Shown here piece after piece: positions 23,215 through 35,992 of a stretch of DNA of 64,000 bases. Numbering within the stretch: position 1 is the stretch's first letter; every line of letters begins with the position of its first letter. The translations under genes and the position numbers were made by a program. Under the pieces are notes generated by a model. The model searched no databases. It worked only from the letters and a program-made list of their open reading frames with translations, and was not told where the DNA came from. This DNA is from Megalobrama amblycephala (Eukaryota > Chordata > Actinopteri > Cypriniformes > Xenocyprididae). The stretch lies in the NCBI RefSeq assembly GCF_018812025.1, contig NC_063052.1, forward strand, positions 14,463,001-14,527,000, read 5' to 3'.

Positions 23215-25117
23215 AGATATATCTCTCTTGACCTGCACCTCGGACGGAGTGCGTTTGTGTACGTCTTTTGTTGATTAAATTAGATTTTAAACATGGACTT
23301 TTCCGAGACTTTTCCATTGCAGTACTGTTCTGATTAATTATCATATTTATGTGCCATTTGCATATGCATGACGTCACCTTCTTCACAAATTCTCGTTTTT
23401 GTTATTTACACGGAGACGATGACGATATCATTTTCAAAAACGTGCATTTTCAGACCCCCAAAACGCTGTTGTTGTGTAAATGAATGGCCAAAACGCATAA
23501 CAAGTTTTCTGTATTTAGCACGTCAAGTAGAGCAATCCTTAAAGGAAAACCGTGTCTATTGTGATGGTTTGTTTTGCCCATGACAGACCAACACACTATT
23601 AAACCACCATTTTCCCTTCACTCAACAATATGTGAAACGTAACGAAAGCATGCTGACATTCTCCCTCTCTCTTTCTCTCCTGCTTTCAGTCTTCCTGAGG
23701 TGAGGGCACAAGTTCTGCTTGGTCAGCCAAGGGTGTTGCCACGTCACAGACCGGACTGCCAGTGTCATGGATTTCAGGGTTTCTATGGCAGCAGTGGTTA
23801 ATTCCCCAGGCTCTGCATGGTCTCTTTCTCATCAAGCCTGACACTTTCTCTCTCTCTTTGGGGAAAAAAAAAAAAGCTCTAGCCAGGCCCTTAGCCAAAA
23901 GCCTTGGAGATAAGCTGCTAATAGGAAACAATCTACAGCTAATGCACACATTCCTCAGTGAAAGCATCTTTTAATAACAAAAACAGAGTGCTTCCCCTCT
24001 TCTCGTTTTCTTCCCCCTTTCTCCTGTCTCCACGGCCCCTTTCTAAACAAAGCTGCGGAGCGAGCAAGATAGCGGGAGAGCAAAAGAGAACAGGGCATTT
24101 TCCTGTTGTTACAGAGAGATGTTGAGAAACGCACAGGAAGACAATCAGAGCGTGCTGCTACCTGAAAAGGAATTGGTAGAAAAGTGTAGGTGTGGCGGTC
24201 CGGCCTCGAGGCTGAGAGCCATTAAATGATTACAGAGGGAAATGAAAGAGAAAAGAGGGAAGAGCAGGCAACAAATGGGAGGAAAGTCAGGCCCCCGGCG
24301 TACGCAGACGTACAAGCTTCACGCCGGCTTGTTTGTGCGATGCCCCGCTGCCACGTTTTTCCTGCAGATGCCGAGAGCGATCCCAGAAGCTGCCACTGCG
24401 CAGCGTGAGAGCGAGCCAAAAAAACACGCACGCCGATCTGTGATTCAGCTCGCAGATGTGCTGACAAGTACGAGTGAGAACCAAAAGTCCTGTGCGGCTG
24501 CAGGTCCATCTTGCTGTGATTATAGCTGCAGTCACGTCTGACGTTGTAATTGCAACTGGCTGCGAGCTGTTTACGGCTAGAGAATCACACATATGGACTT
24601 GCCCCTTTCATTTTAGGGCTGCTGCACATTCTCCTGATTACGTCTCCTCCTCTCTCGCGCCCGTTCCATCACTGACACCACCCTTGATGGACGGCCGTAC
24701 TGCGCGGGAGCCGTCGCCGAGCGACGCCTGTAAACAATGGGAATGTTTGCGCTTTGTTTATTCGTATCACGCCGAGAATCGTCGTGCCAAATCAGCTAGT
24801 GTTTTCTCTAAACAATTTGGGTGTACTGTCATTTCGTGATACCTGGAAGAGCCGTCGGAGGATTCACTCAAGATTACCTTTCAATACCGCTGCCAAATAG
24901 AGTGCAGGCAAACCGTACAAAGGCAGCGTTTATTGCCCTTAATGAAGCATAACAGCCACCGTCAGCACTCATATGCTAACATTATGCCACGCTCGCCTCA
25001 AATGCCACCAGCGCTGAGTAATATGACAAATGACACGACCATGCATAAACATTTCTACAGTCCTTTTTTAGCAAAGCTCACAACCGGAATGATGGTGCGA
25101 AGCTCGTCTCAATAGTT
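23215..25117. other. Low-copy intronic block, candidate regulatory sequence
   Basis: Long repeat-poor stretch. The part 23860-23980 has an agataag GATA-type site and TAAT words; 24180-24900 is the most GC-balanced non-exonic part of the window and gives overlapping short frames on both strands without any domain. No gene is called; conservation cannot be judged from one sequence. Confidence 0.3.
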
Positions 25118-25335
25118 TGAAGGGAAAGTTCACACACAAAAATAATAATTCTGTCAATTATTGAACCAAACCTGTTGGAGTTTCTTCTGCCAAACACACA
25201 CAAAAAGTTTTTTTTGTCCATACAATCAAAGTCAATGGAGTCCAAAGTTGTTTTATCATCACAGTTTCCATTTGTGTTCCACAGAACAAAGGAAGTCATA
25301 CCAGTTTGGAAATGATGAAATAATTGTTTACATAA
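25118..25335. repeat. Fragment of the gttcaccc MITE family
   Basis: Contains 'gggaaagttcacacacaaaa' and downstream phrases resembling the interior of 49909-50353; the right end is missing. Confidence 0.55.
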
Positions 25336-25564
25336 AACAATATATTTCACTGCTAATTATTATTATTTTTAGACATCATTTTAAAATATTATGCCAAACT
25401 ACTAAGTATTTATTTTCATTCTTGAGGTTTTCTTTATTATAACATCAGCACAGATGCTGACATTTGACACAAAAAAAATAAAAACATGCTCATAAAAAGG
25501 TGTTTTTGCTCATAAAAATTACATTTTAATGTATTTTTGACAAAATTAATAGATACGTACAGTT

Positions 25565-25850
25565 TAGGGCTGCACAATATTGGAAAAAAAATAACATTGC
25601 GATATTTTGTTTTTCTGCGATAAGTATTGCAATATGCAAAAAAAAAAAAAAAAATAATTAATAGCTCTATTTGAAAATAATTAATCATTGGGGTGATTTT
25701 GTACTCTATATCTTTTGTTGTATAATTAACATTCATGACACAGAAAGCAGCAGGAATATTAGGCTGCTGTCACTTTAAGACCGAATGCAATATACTGTTA
25801 CACATCCAATTTGTTTTTCAATTTTTTAGCTTCATTTAAGCCATAAGCAA
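25565..25850. repeat. hAT-like element fragment
   Basis: Left terminus tagggctgcacaatattgg; the interior phrase 'ttaggctgctgtcactttaa' is shared with the element at 29878-31060. The right terminus was not found. Confidence 0.6.
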
Positions 25851-26099
25851 GGTAAATCAACATAATAATATTAATAATATTGATATTAATATATTACTTC
25901 CCAAGTATTTATTTTCATCCTTGTGTTTTTTTTCTTCATTACAATACCAGCACAGTTGCTGACATTTTTGGTTTTAATTCAAAAATTAAAACATGCTGAT
26001 AAAAAGAAGAACTATTCCTTTGAGCACTGGGGTTTCTTTCATCTCTCAATCATCACAGGAGTCATAAAGTGGCCATTTTGAGTCTCAAAGTCAGTCTGT

Positions 26100-27303
26100 C
26101 TGTCTATCTGTCTGTCTGTGGATAAATCTCTTTGGTAAATAGCTCCGAGGCTTCGCTAAGGAATATAGTACGGATCAAAGAAGCCATGTCTTCCTGTATA
26201 AAAAGCCTAGGCCACAAGCTTGCTTGTTTGTCTAAAACAATTAAGGTCGTTATGAGGGGGTTTCTGACAAATAGCTACCAGCTGATAGTGCTTTGGCAAA
26301 CTCAAGAGCAGGTCGGCGGGGTAGTAAAAAGCAGGGGGCCAGACCCTGAGACGGGGCTCTAAATTAATGATCGGTCAGGGTCCGAAGCCCGCCTAATCTT
26401 GGCCAATTGCTCCTTAATTACGTAAGGTGCTGCCAATTTGAACTGTCGAGCAAATCAGGATCAGCACGCATTCATCCCCCAGCCCTGAATCCTGATTGAG
26501 ACTGGTCATTATTCGGACGGATCTCGTTTTCACACATGGAACCAATATGCCGGCCAGATGTTCATTTGCAGTCGGGTACAGAGCGCAACTACTCATCTAC
26601 ACGCAATGGCGGTTTCCCTCAATGCTATGGCTGTCATCTCACACCCTAGACAGGAGCGAAGGACATGAAAGAGGAGGAGGGAGAGACTGACGGAGAAAAA
26701 AAGTCTGGTAAATCCACTGTCAGGTCAATGACTTTTGTCGTGCATAGTTAAAACAGATGTCTCATTGCAGTCGGCCTGGCTCTGGAATTGGACCTCTGTG
26801 TTCAAACAAGCAAGCTCTGGTCAGTAAATCAAAAGCATATTCATATAAACATTCAAATTATGCAGTACCGTTTTTTCATCTCTATCATCTTCTTCTGTAG
26901 GTCATAAATAGCTCCGCTCAGAGTCAGTTTTCAGGCCCTGTCTGCATTATTAGGGCCGTTTCTTGCACCGTTCAATGTGCGAACCAGGTTTTTTGAATGA
27001 CGCCGCATATACAATTGCTTGCTCATTAAATGAAGATATGATTTTTAGTGACGTATTGACAGTCCAAATTTAGATCTGCTCTTATTTTAAAGTAAGTTTA
27101 TGGTTTAAATGCAATACATGATGGAGGAGGAAAGGTTTTTATGACGTCTTCAGGCTCTATCTGCCATATTAAAGTAGAAGGTCATGTGGTTTGCAGTGCT
27201 GTTATTTTTAACAAAAACTTAAGTTAAACTAAAGTTTTCGCACATTGAAATAAAGCCGAAACAAAATATAAATTTTAGCTGAAAAATGTAAACATAAAAA
27301 ATT
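26100..27303. other. Low-copy intronic block, candidate regulatory sequence
   Basis: Repeat-poor, balanced composition, with AT-rich homeodomain-type words (ctaaattaatg, cttaattacg) at about 26360-26420. No coding signal beyond short overlapping frames. Candidate enhancer only because it lacks repeats and lies in a developmental-regulator intron. Confidence 0.25.
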
Positions 27304-28135
27304 TAAATGACAATTAGACATTTAAGTTTAAATTGAAATTTTAAACTGAAACTGAAATTAAAATCATGGAGCCCTGCACATGACATGCAAGAAAAAAAAA
27401 AAAGTAAATAGTGTGCACGATATACAACTTTGTTCCCTCGATTTGCTAATTTGTGCGCACAGTTTACCGATTTGTTCCCTCAATTTAATAAATTGTGCGA
27501 ACATTTTACTATTTAATTCCCTGGATTTACTAAAACCTGCACACAATATACTATTTCGTTTCCATGATTTTCTAAATTGTGTGAAAGTTTTACTATTTAG
27601 TTCCCTCGATTTGCTAATTCATGCGCACGATTTATCATTTAGTTTCCTTGATTTTCTAAATTTGGCGAACGTTTTACTACTTTGTTCCCTCTTTACTATT
27701 TAGATTTACTCATTCCCTCGATTTGCTAAATTGTGCAAATGTTTTACTTTCGTTCCCTCGATTTGCTAATTCGTGCACACGATTTATCATTTAGTTTCCT
27801 TGATTTTCTAAATTTGGCGAACGTTTTACTACTTTGTTCCCTCTATTTGCTTATTCGTGCTCACGATTTACTCATTCGTTCCATCGATTTGCTAAATTGT
27901 GCAAATGTTTACTTTCGTTCCCTTGATTTGCTTTACTAAATCGTGCGCACAATTTACCATTTCGTTCCCTTGATTTTCTAAATTGTGCACACAAATTAGC
28001 AAATCGAGGGAATGAAATATATCGTGCACATTATTTACTTTTTTCCTTGCATGTCATGTGCGGGGCTCCGTAACTTTCATTTCAGTTTTAGTTTTAAATT
28101 TCAATTTAAACTAATTGTCATGTAAGTTTTTTGTG
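27304..28135. mobile_element. TIR element with a 45-bp minisatellite core
   Basis: Arms of about 110 bp are inverted copies (left 27304-27420, right about 28015-28135). They include ggagccctgcacatgacatg on the left and its near-exact inverse ending ggggctcc at 28069. Between them lies a tandem array of about 45-bp units built on ttccctcgatttgctaa. A larger unit of about 154 bp is also duplicated (27601 and 27755). The 15-residue periodic frame on the plus strand follows from the 45-bp unit. Confidence 0.87.
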
Positions 28136-29877
28136 CAGAAATACCAGTTACCGCTGCATTATTCAGGGTGGAGGAGGATGAAATGTGATGGAGAGTGGGT
28201 GAACGAGGGGTTTCCACCAAGGGAATCAAGTGGAATCAGGACAGATTAGACGCAGATCACGACCACCCCACCCCAAAACCAGATGTTTGAACAGAGAGGG
28301 ATTTTTACATTTGATTATTTCATCCCCCACACCCCATCTCAACCTTTTAGACATAAATTCAACAAGATATATTTCAAAAAAAAAAAAAAAAAAAAAAAGC
28401 ATCGGAAACATATCCATCATGAGGCTGCAGAATGTAATGAATGATTCATATCAAAAAACAGCGCATTACACAAATAAAGAATAAAAATAACCCTAACCGT
28501 CATCCTGTCAGTGAACAAATTACGCTCGTCAACGACATATTGGGCGTGCTCGTGTTTTGCATGGCATCTCCGAACCCTCTCATTTTAAATTTCGCTTGGG
28601 TTCAAATGTAAATAACATCGCGAGGAGGTGGGGTTCGGGGGGTATGGCTGGCAAAGTTTTATTATCACTGACATTTATTATCATTATAAAGGTTTTGGTG
28701 AATGAAAGCAGACGTGGGTGGTAAGGAGGCAGGTTTCCGGCACTATTTAACAAGGTGATTCGGTGCAGCTGTGGCTGGAACGTTTGAAGGGTGGGCGCAC
28801 AAAACAGTGAACACAGTCCAACCTGCTACCACATCTAGCAATATAAAGAGAACCAGGCTTTCATTAGAAAGATAGTTTCACATAACATCAGGTTTTGATA
28901 ACAATGCAGTACAAAAACCCTTTCTTCATGGCGTAAATGTTACCGAATATAAGCTAAGCGAGGCGTGTGACCAAACATAACAGAAGGTGCGGTGTACTTG
29001 ACATAAGTGCCATTCAGACTCAAAGTCGATAAATTAATCGCTCACTAAAAACGGCATGGAAATTCACATGGCGTAAGGAACCAACGCTGAGCAAACATGT
29101 TATGAGAGCAGCTGGCCGTAACTGAAAGGACTTGATTTAGGATGGTGGAGAAGGATGTAATCATTGCAGACAGACACATGAGTGAATTACCGCCGATTAT
29201 GTCTTGCTTCAACTTTAAACACAATCTGACCATTATGGGCCACGGAACAGCAAACTTTGCTCACAACCTCGCCATCCTTTCCATTCTACCTCCTCCTGCC
29301 CAGGGCGGCCAAACCCCAGAAACAGGACGAATACACAAACGCACACGGGCCGGCTGACTGCACAAGGGTGTCAGTTTGTTTCTGCAGCAGTCAAATTTCC
29401 CATCATTCCATAGACAAAAATAAACAGGGGCGTCCTGGAAGACTGTTGAAACGGCTCAGTGTATTCCGCCCCCTCAGACGGTGAGGTCATGCACGGCTCG
29501 CAAACCGTAGACTGCAGCAGGTAGTCACACTGCCTCCCTTTTTTTTTTTCTTCCCTCCCGTCCTCGCTCATAAAATGTGGCACTCTGTTACAGAATTCGT
29601 CTGCGAGATGCGGAGGAAGTTTTTCCATTTCCTGTCTGAGCAGCATTAGCACGGTTCTAGAACACAAATGGACGGGAAACATAAACGCACACTCATATTC
29701 GATGACAAACAAACACTGAAATAAACAGAAAACTTGCTGAGAACGGCAATTGAAGAACAAAAGTCTCAATATTTTCTGCGTAAGCAGATGATTCAACCCA
29801 TAAACCCAAAACGACTGGAGCCAAAGCAGTGGAAGTGCTGTTGAAGATTGATGCGGAGGCGGAGGTGAGGAAGAGTT
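28136..29877. other. Intronic low-copy sequence
   Basis: A poly-A run at about 28376-28398; otherwise no paired ends or tandem arrays. Repeat-poor parts (28850-29500) could hold regulatory sequence. Short frames have no domains. Confidence 0.3.
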
Positions 29878-31060
29878 GGGGCTGCTCGATTAATAATAAT
29901 CACAATAACAATTTTTGGTCAATCACGATTATTGGTGGGCGATATGATCAAAGTCTTATTTCATGTTACGAGTCATTTTAAAGGGGTCCTTGATTATGAT
30001 TTCACTTTTTTAACTTTAGTTAGTGTGTAATGTTGCTGTTTGAGCATAAACAACATCTGCAAAGTTACAACGCTCAAAGTTAAATGCAATAAGAACTACA
30101 ACAAATGGCTGGTAGGGACTACAACAAGCTTCTTCCCAGGTTGGTGACATCACAAACCCTAAAATTGACATAAACCCCGCCCCCGAGAACACACAACAAA
30201 GGGGGCGGGGCCATGTTGGGCTGCTTTAGAGTTGTTGTAGTAGAGTGTTTTTGCCATGCTGTCATTTTACGCCAGACTGCTTCACAAACAAGGGTCAATT
30301 CAACACTGGATTTGCACAAAAGATTAACATGACGGCACATGCTAGTTGATGAGTTGAATCAACTCCACAGCAACTACATAAATGTATCCACTAATCATTC
30401 AGAAACGTCTAAAAGTTGTAACTTCTTCCTGAGTCTCTCCATCAGTGTCAACTCCGGTTTGAACAATGTAAGGCTGAACACCGTCGTCATTTTGTCTGCG
30501 TGAGATTCTCCAGCTTTGTTGTTGTTGAGCAACCGAAGCGCGAGCTGTTGTTTGATTAGCATTAATGACAGACAGCAGCAGGTTTATTAGGCTGCTGTCA
30601 CTTTAAGAGCTAATGCACGGATCCAATATACTGTTACACACACGTTTTCTTTAGCAACTGTGTAACCCACTGTGTTTACGTGAATACTCTTCAAAAAGGC
30701 ATATTGACATTATTTTAAGGCGTTTAGGCGCGTATCCAAGGCCCATTTGCTGATCATGCACACAGAAAGCCGCCCGTGGAACTGCTCTTTCGTGGTTTAA
30801 TGCGCTCTTAGTAACACTGTCAAACAAGTCCTGTCGTTTAGCAACAGTAGACTGCATTTTACAACACTCACTTATTTGGCTGATTTGGATGTTAAGTTTG
30901 GGCTTTTATGGAGGAACGAAAGCGCACCGCTGTGAAGGATAAATGCGCTGAACGGAATGCAGCAGCAGCAGCACGATAATAATTTTACCTCAATTATCTT
31001 GTTTTCCATAATCGTTGGAAGCCAAAATCGAAAATCAATTACGATTAATCTCACAGCCCT
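29878..31060. mobile_element. hAT-like TIR element carrying a nested repeat copy
   Basis: The left end ggggctgctcgattaataat and right end cgattaatctcacagccct are inverted, imperfect copies of the gggctg-type terminus. A copy of the 0.7-kb family (29978-30530) lies within it. 'ttaggctgctgtcactttaa' in the remaining interior links it to 25565-25850. Confidence 0.72.
29978..30530 (+). mobile_element. 0.7-kb repeat family, copy B (3' truncated)
   Basis: Starts ttaaaggggtccttgatta and follows copy A through 'ccagctttgttgttgttgag', then diverges. The right terminus is lost. Confidence 0.8.
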
Positions 31061-33422
31061 AGGAAGGGCTGTGTGTATTATCCTCAAATCAAACTTCACT
31101 GCAGCACTCGCCTTCCTCTACATGACCAGAAAAGGGCACCGGGGGACAATCAGTGCAAAATATTGCAAGTGCATTGTGAAGTGTTCATTAAAAAGCACAG
31201 AAATATCGAGAGAAGATAATGAGGGATCTTCCTTAAAAGAAAAAGAAAAAGTTTGACACTCTAATTAGCTTCTCTGAGAAAAAAATGCACAAAGAGAATC
31301 GGCTCCGTTTTAGTAAAAAAACAGTCTCTTAAGTACTCAGTCTTTTGGTACAGCCTGTTCTCTGCCTCCTCTCTTCTGGCCAGCGGATTGTCATTCCGTT
31401 GCATCTCGCCCAGAACTCTGATCCACTCAGCACTGACCGATGAGGAAATTATCGCCTAAGAGCCGGTGCCGCTGATACAGCTAAAAGAATGTTAAAGTAA
31501 TGAGATGTGGGGAGGAATTTGTGATTAGAGCTCACTGATCTATATAAGCCATTACTTATTATCACCAAAGGAAAATAACCTTGGTCATCTTTCTGCCAGT
31601 GATGCCGACTTCCTGAAAGGGCAACCTTCCTATAATCCTGCCAAGCTTCCATTCTGCTAGGAACAACTGGGCATAGAAAGCATAGCCCAGTTAAATTAGA
31701 TGGAAGGACTGTGTGCTATTGGTAACCAGCTCATGTTGTGGAGAATACATTCTTGAAAATGATCTACAACAATGTATTTTATTGGCAAGATATAGACACA
31801 CAAAGATAAACAACACTGTGCTGTGCTTCTAATCTTTTGAGGTAAATTGCAAGCTTCCATGCCCTCTCGAGTTGGTAACCCACAATTTTGTGGCATAAAA
31901 ACCAGCAGTGTTACAGGAATCTGTAGCAAGAATAAGGCACACTTTGATTTCTCAACTGTGCTGGTAGATGCACCGGGGACGCGATTATCGCACTTAAACA
32001 AGGAAAGATTTTCATGATATGTCTCCTTTAATATTTAGTTTGACCTTCTGGGGTGCACGATCAGCATTTTGTAAAGGTTAAGCACCTCATTTCACTGACC
32101 ATTTGTTGAAAAAGAAAAAGGCCCTATTTTGTACCTTCATGGAAAGTGTCCTGTTTGCCAGGTTGGTCTGGAGATTCTCCCTGTATCCTGTGGTGAGTAC
32201 TCTAAACAGACAGAGAGTAAAAAAATAAAAAAGGAAAAGAGAAAAGAAAAGATGTTCTGCTGTGAATTTCAGCCGAAGGATCATGAGAGGTCATGCAGGG
32301 AGGGCATGGCTGAAGAAAAAGATTAGAGGGCCTGGTCATTTGTAAAATGTCATCAGTAATTACAGACTTATGATAATGATGATCAGCAGAAAAGATAATT
32401 TATCATTTGCCTATTTTTTTCTTCTCGTCAGGAAACAGCCCCACCCATCCCATTCATCTGCACCGGTGAGGTGGAACTACGTCTCTGTAATATTCCTCCT
32501 CAGGACTGGCTTCACACCATTACAAAGAGGATGGAGGAAAAGAAAAACAGAAGGCTATAGAGAAGAAAATGAAACACATTAAGGAAGAAATCCCGATGGA
32601 AATTCAATACATTGGAGTCCCAGAAATATACAGTGCGGCTTATCAAAGCAGCTGTCACTAAATATAATTTGAGGCAGCGAGCGGAAATGTAAACGATGGC
32701 AGACCTAATGAATTTCATTTCAGGCCTGCCCAAAGTAGACGTAGTGTTTATCACAAGCCTTTCTCCTCGCAATGACTCATTTACGCTGTGCTTGCATTTA
32801 CTCGCACTTCGAGGCCTGAGAACCTTTGGCAGTAAATTGAGTGCTATGCTTAAAGAACTTAGGGTGTATTTGTCACATAATAAATACACAAAGTGGAAAC
32901 AAAATGCAAAGAGATTTCTCTACACTAGAGAGCTAGGCAAAGCTGGAGAAGATACAGGTGTTTGCAGGGAATAAGCAATACAGTAAAAAAAAACAATGCT
33001 AGTTTAACTAGTACTGAGGTTTACACCGATAACAATTTATTAATATAATAATATTATTAATGCATTAATTAAATTCAAGCATTTTCATATTTAAAAAGTG
33101 CTAGTTTTCAAAATATGTGCTGATATTCAGATTAAAATCGCAACTGCAGAATGATATTACTTTTATACAACTGTTCAACCACACACATACACACAAAAGT
33201 CAAAATTGAGTACTTTTTCAATGTTGCCAATTGCTTTGAAACCAAAATGGTTGCAAACAAAGCCACAGCAGAATTAACCATTGCAAGCAACACGCAGTAG
33301 TGATGCTAATGAACAAATCAGATGAATGAATGATTCAATGACTCACTCATAAATACAGTCCCTATTTTCATTCCCAAATAAATCAGTATTGTTGACTCAA
33401 TGATTCAATGACTCACTTACTT
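31061..33422. other. Low-copy intronic block, candidate regulatory sequence
   Basis: Mostly repeat-free. The part 32690-32890 has balanced composition with an AP-1-type site (tgactca, about 32776) and AT-rich words. No gene recognised. Confidence 0.3.
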
Positions 33423-33425
33423 TTA

Positions 33426-34325
33426 GGGCCCTATAATACACCCGGCGCAATGCGAGGCAAGGCGCAGCGCAAGTGTGTTTGCTAGTTTGCGTCCGGCGCC
33501 GTTCGCGTTTTCCCGTTCAGCGCCACGTCCTTAAATTAGTAAATGCATTTGCGCCAGTTAGTGCGCCCATGGGCGTTCTAGTCTAAAAAAGAGGTGTGTT
33601 CAGGCGCATTGCCGGCGCATTGTTATTTTAAGGAACTGAAAATAGACTGCGGCAACTTAAACCTGGTCTAAAGTCAATGGCGCAATATTTTTTTGTTAGA
33701 GCGCGTTGGTAGAAACTGCGCCTCTGGGCGCGTCCACAGTGCGCGTTGACTTTGCTTATTACACACAGGGATGCGCATCACACAAACATACCAAATATTA
33801 AAAACAAAAGGATTACAGTGTAAAAGAATATTATTGTGTAGGCTACATAAATATAAAAATGTAATGATGAATAGTCATTGCGTGTATTAGAATTAGGCTA
33901 CCTATTTTCAATTCAGCCTATTACTACTTATAATGATGAACGAAATTGGCTAATTAATTGAACAATCGTGCCCATACACACACATATATATTAACTGACT
34001 TTAACTTCGCGCATGAGCAGATCGGTTTCTTCGCTTGAAAAGCATTCAGCTTTTCCGCCAACAAATTCCGCCATGTAAATAGCAATCCGCCATGGCGCGA
34101 GCGCATCTCGCTCTTAAAGGGAATGGGAGATGACACTCTGATTGGTTTACTGAACGTTACGCCCATTACTCATTAAGAGAATAGGGACAACCCATTTCAA
34201 AAATGCGCCCCGGCGCACGGACCGTTTTTCCGTCGTTAAAATAGCAAAAGTGGATTTGGACACGCCCTGAGTGCACCTGCGCCGTGCGCTTTACACTTTG
34301 CATTTAGAGCGTTAAAATAGGGCCC
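33426..34325. mobile_element. PIF/Harbinger-like non-autonomous element, 900 bp, CpG-rich
   Basis: The inverted ends begin gggccctat and are flanked by TTA on both sides (33423-33425, 34326-34328), the 3-bp target duplication typical of PIF/Harbinger. Subterminal parts on both sides are dense in ggcgca/gcgcc words, an unusual CpG content for this intron. No transposase frame. Confidence 0.85.
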
Positions 34326-34328
34326 TTA

Positions 34329-35600
34329 GACTCTTTTCACCACCTACTGGTGTAAAAAATCATTAAAATAATTATAATGTAGGTAATAAGGCTTGTGTGT
34401 TAAAACGCATATTATTACCAATAGCTAAAATAAAGGGTGAATACTAGTCAGCAAAATTAGGCATTAAAACAATAATACAATAGAGTCATTTTTTTTTTCA
34501 ACCAATGTTACAATCGCTCCAGCTTATTCCTATTCCTATTAAATCTGATATTAAAATGTAGTCCTGCTTAATGTAAAAATGATTATCGTTCTTCTACTTT
34601 TAGCATGTTGTTTTACCATCTTAAAAAACAAGACCGCTCTCCTGTGCACAGTATGCAAACAAGCCTTTAATCCAGATCCATATGCAACATAAATATGCAA
34701 AACAGTAAAAACTAATAGATCCCTAATGAAGAGCATGCTTGTTGCAATCAAGGCTGTTTCTAAGCTACAATCCCTCTTTGATACTCAGAGGGTAATCGTG
34801 CATTCAGAGGCATGTGGACATGATGTGCTGGGAGAAATGAATTGTTGGTTCCATTGGTTTTGTGCAGGTGCAGAGAAATCTGACTGAGAGAAATGAATTG
34901 GTATTTTGGGGATCAGCAGGAGAACAGACATCGGTTGCTCGGTCATTCTCACCTGGAGAGGCTGAAAAACTCGGGGGCTGGAGACAGCATGCCTGGCGAG
35001 GGGCTGAGATGGGCGGACTGGGTGACGCTTCTCTACATTTTGCTCCCAGATCTGCACGAAGGGGTTGCCGCATCAGCATGATACCCAGAGAGAAGCCTTA
35101 CGTTGCAGAAATGGCAGTGAAAGACGAGGAAGGGAGGGAGGGAGGGAGGGAGGGAAACCATCTGTCTGCAGAGCGATGCAAAGCACCTCACCTTCCTCAC
35201 CTGTGCCACCAGATTAACCAAACCCTCTGATATCTGCCACTCTATGTCATGAATATAGCAAAACACAGCCATTAATTTAATTCTCCCACATGCATCCACA
35301 CAATAGAGGTAAAAAAATCGATACATTTAACTATTTTTTTATGCTTTTGAAATCGATTTTATTTCACAATTGATATAATACATATTCAATTGCCACAACC
35401 TACTTGCATAACAATGCAACCTGAATTGAAGTAGCTGAAAAAGTCTATTTATAGTAATCAAAGCCTTCAGTATATGGCATTACAATGTAAAATTATGCCA
35501 CTAAACCTATATGTATATGGTCAAACCAAATAAAAAATACAATGATGCAGATTTCAGTCATAATGCCCAAAACTAATTCTATTGTACATTTTATTACCAC
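34329..35600. other. Intronic low-copy sequence with (GGGA)6
   Basis: Repeat-poor at 34740-35230. A perfect (GGGA)6 run lies at 35132-35155. Overlapping short frames on both strands have no domain. Confidence 0.3.
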
Positions 35601-35624
35601 TTATTATGAGTGCAAGGATTTGAA

Positions 35625-35992
35625 ACCTGCTGGGTAGTTTTTATTTAACTCAACTATTGTTTAAAAATGACTACATGGTTGGCTTAAAATGAACCCAAAA
35701 TAGGTTGGAAAAACAACCCAGTCACTGGGTTTGTCCATTTTCAACAACTTGGGTTGTTTTTAAACCAGCATTTTATAGTGTATTTTTCATTAAACTTATT
35801 AATTTATTAAAAATATTAATAAATGTTAATTTCCAACATACTTTGAGTTGATTTTAAGCGATAAATACAGCATTTTTTAAACAATAGTTGACTACCCAGC
35901 ACAACCCATAACAAAACAACCCATTTGCTGGGTTTGTCCATTTTCAATCCAACTTGGGTTGTTTTTAACCCAGCATTTTTTTTAAGAGTGTA
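35625..35992. repeat. Copy of the ctgggt-rich MITE family
   Basis: Contains 'tttaactcaactattgttta' and, inverted, 'ttaaacaatagttga', plus cccagc/gctggg words; a related element is at 50370-50882. Ends are approximate. Confidence 0.7.

Noticed and set aside
27380..27939. Plus-strand frames with a 15-residue Leu/Asp/His periodicity, suggestive of a repeat protein
   Set aside because: The 15-residue repeat mirrors the 45-bp minisatellite inside a TIR element; frames are broken by stops between unit blocks.
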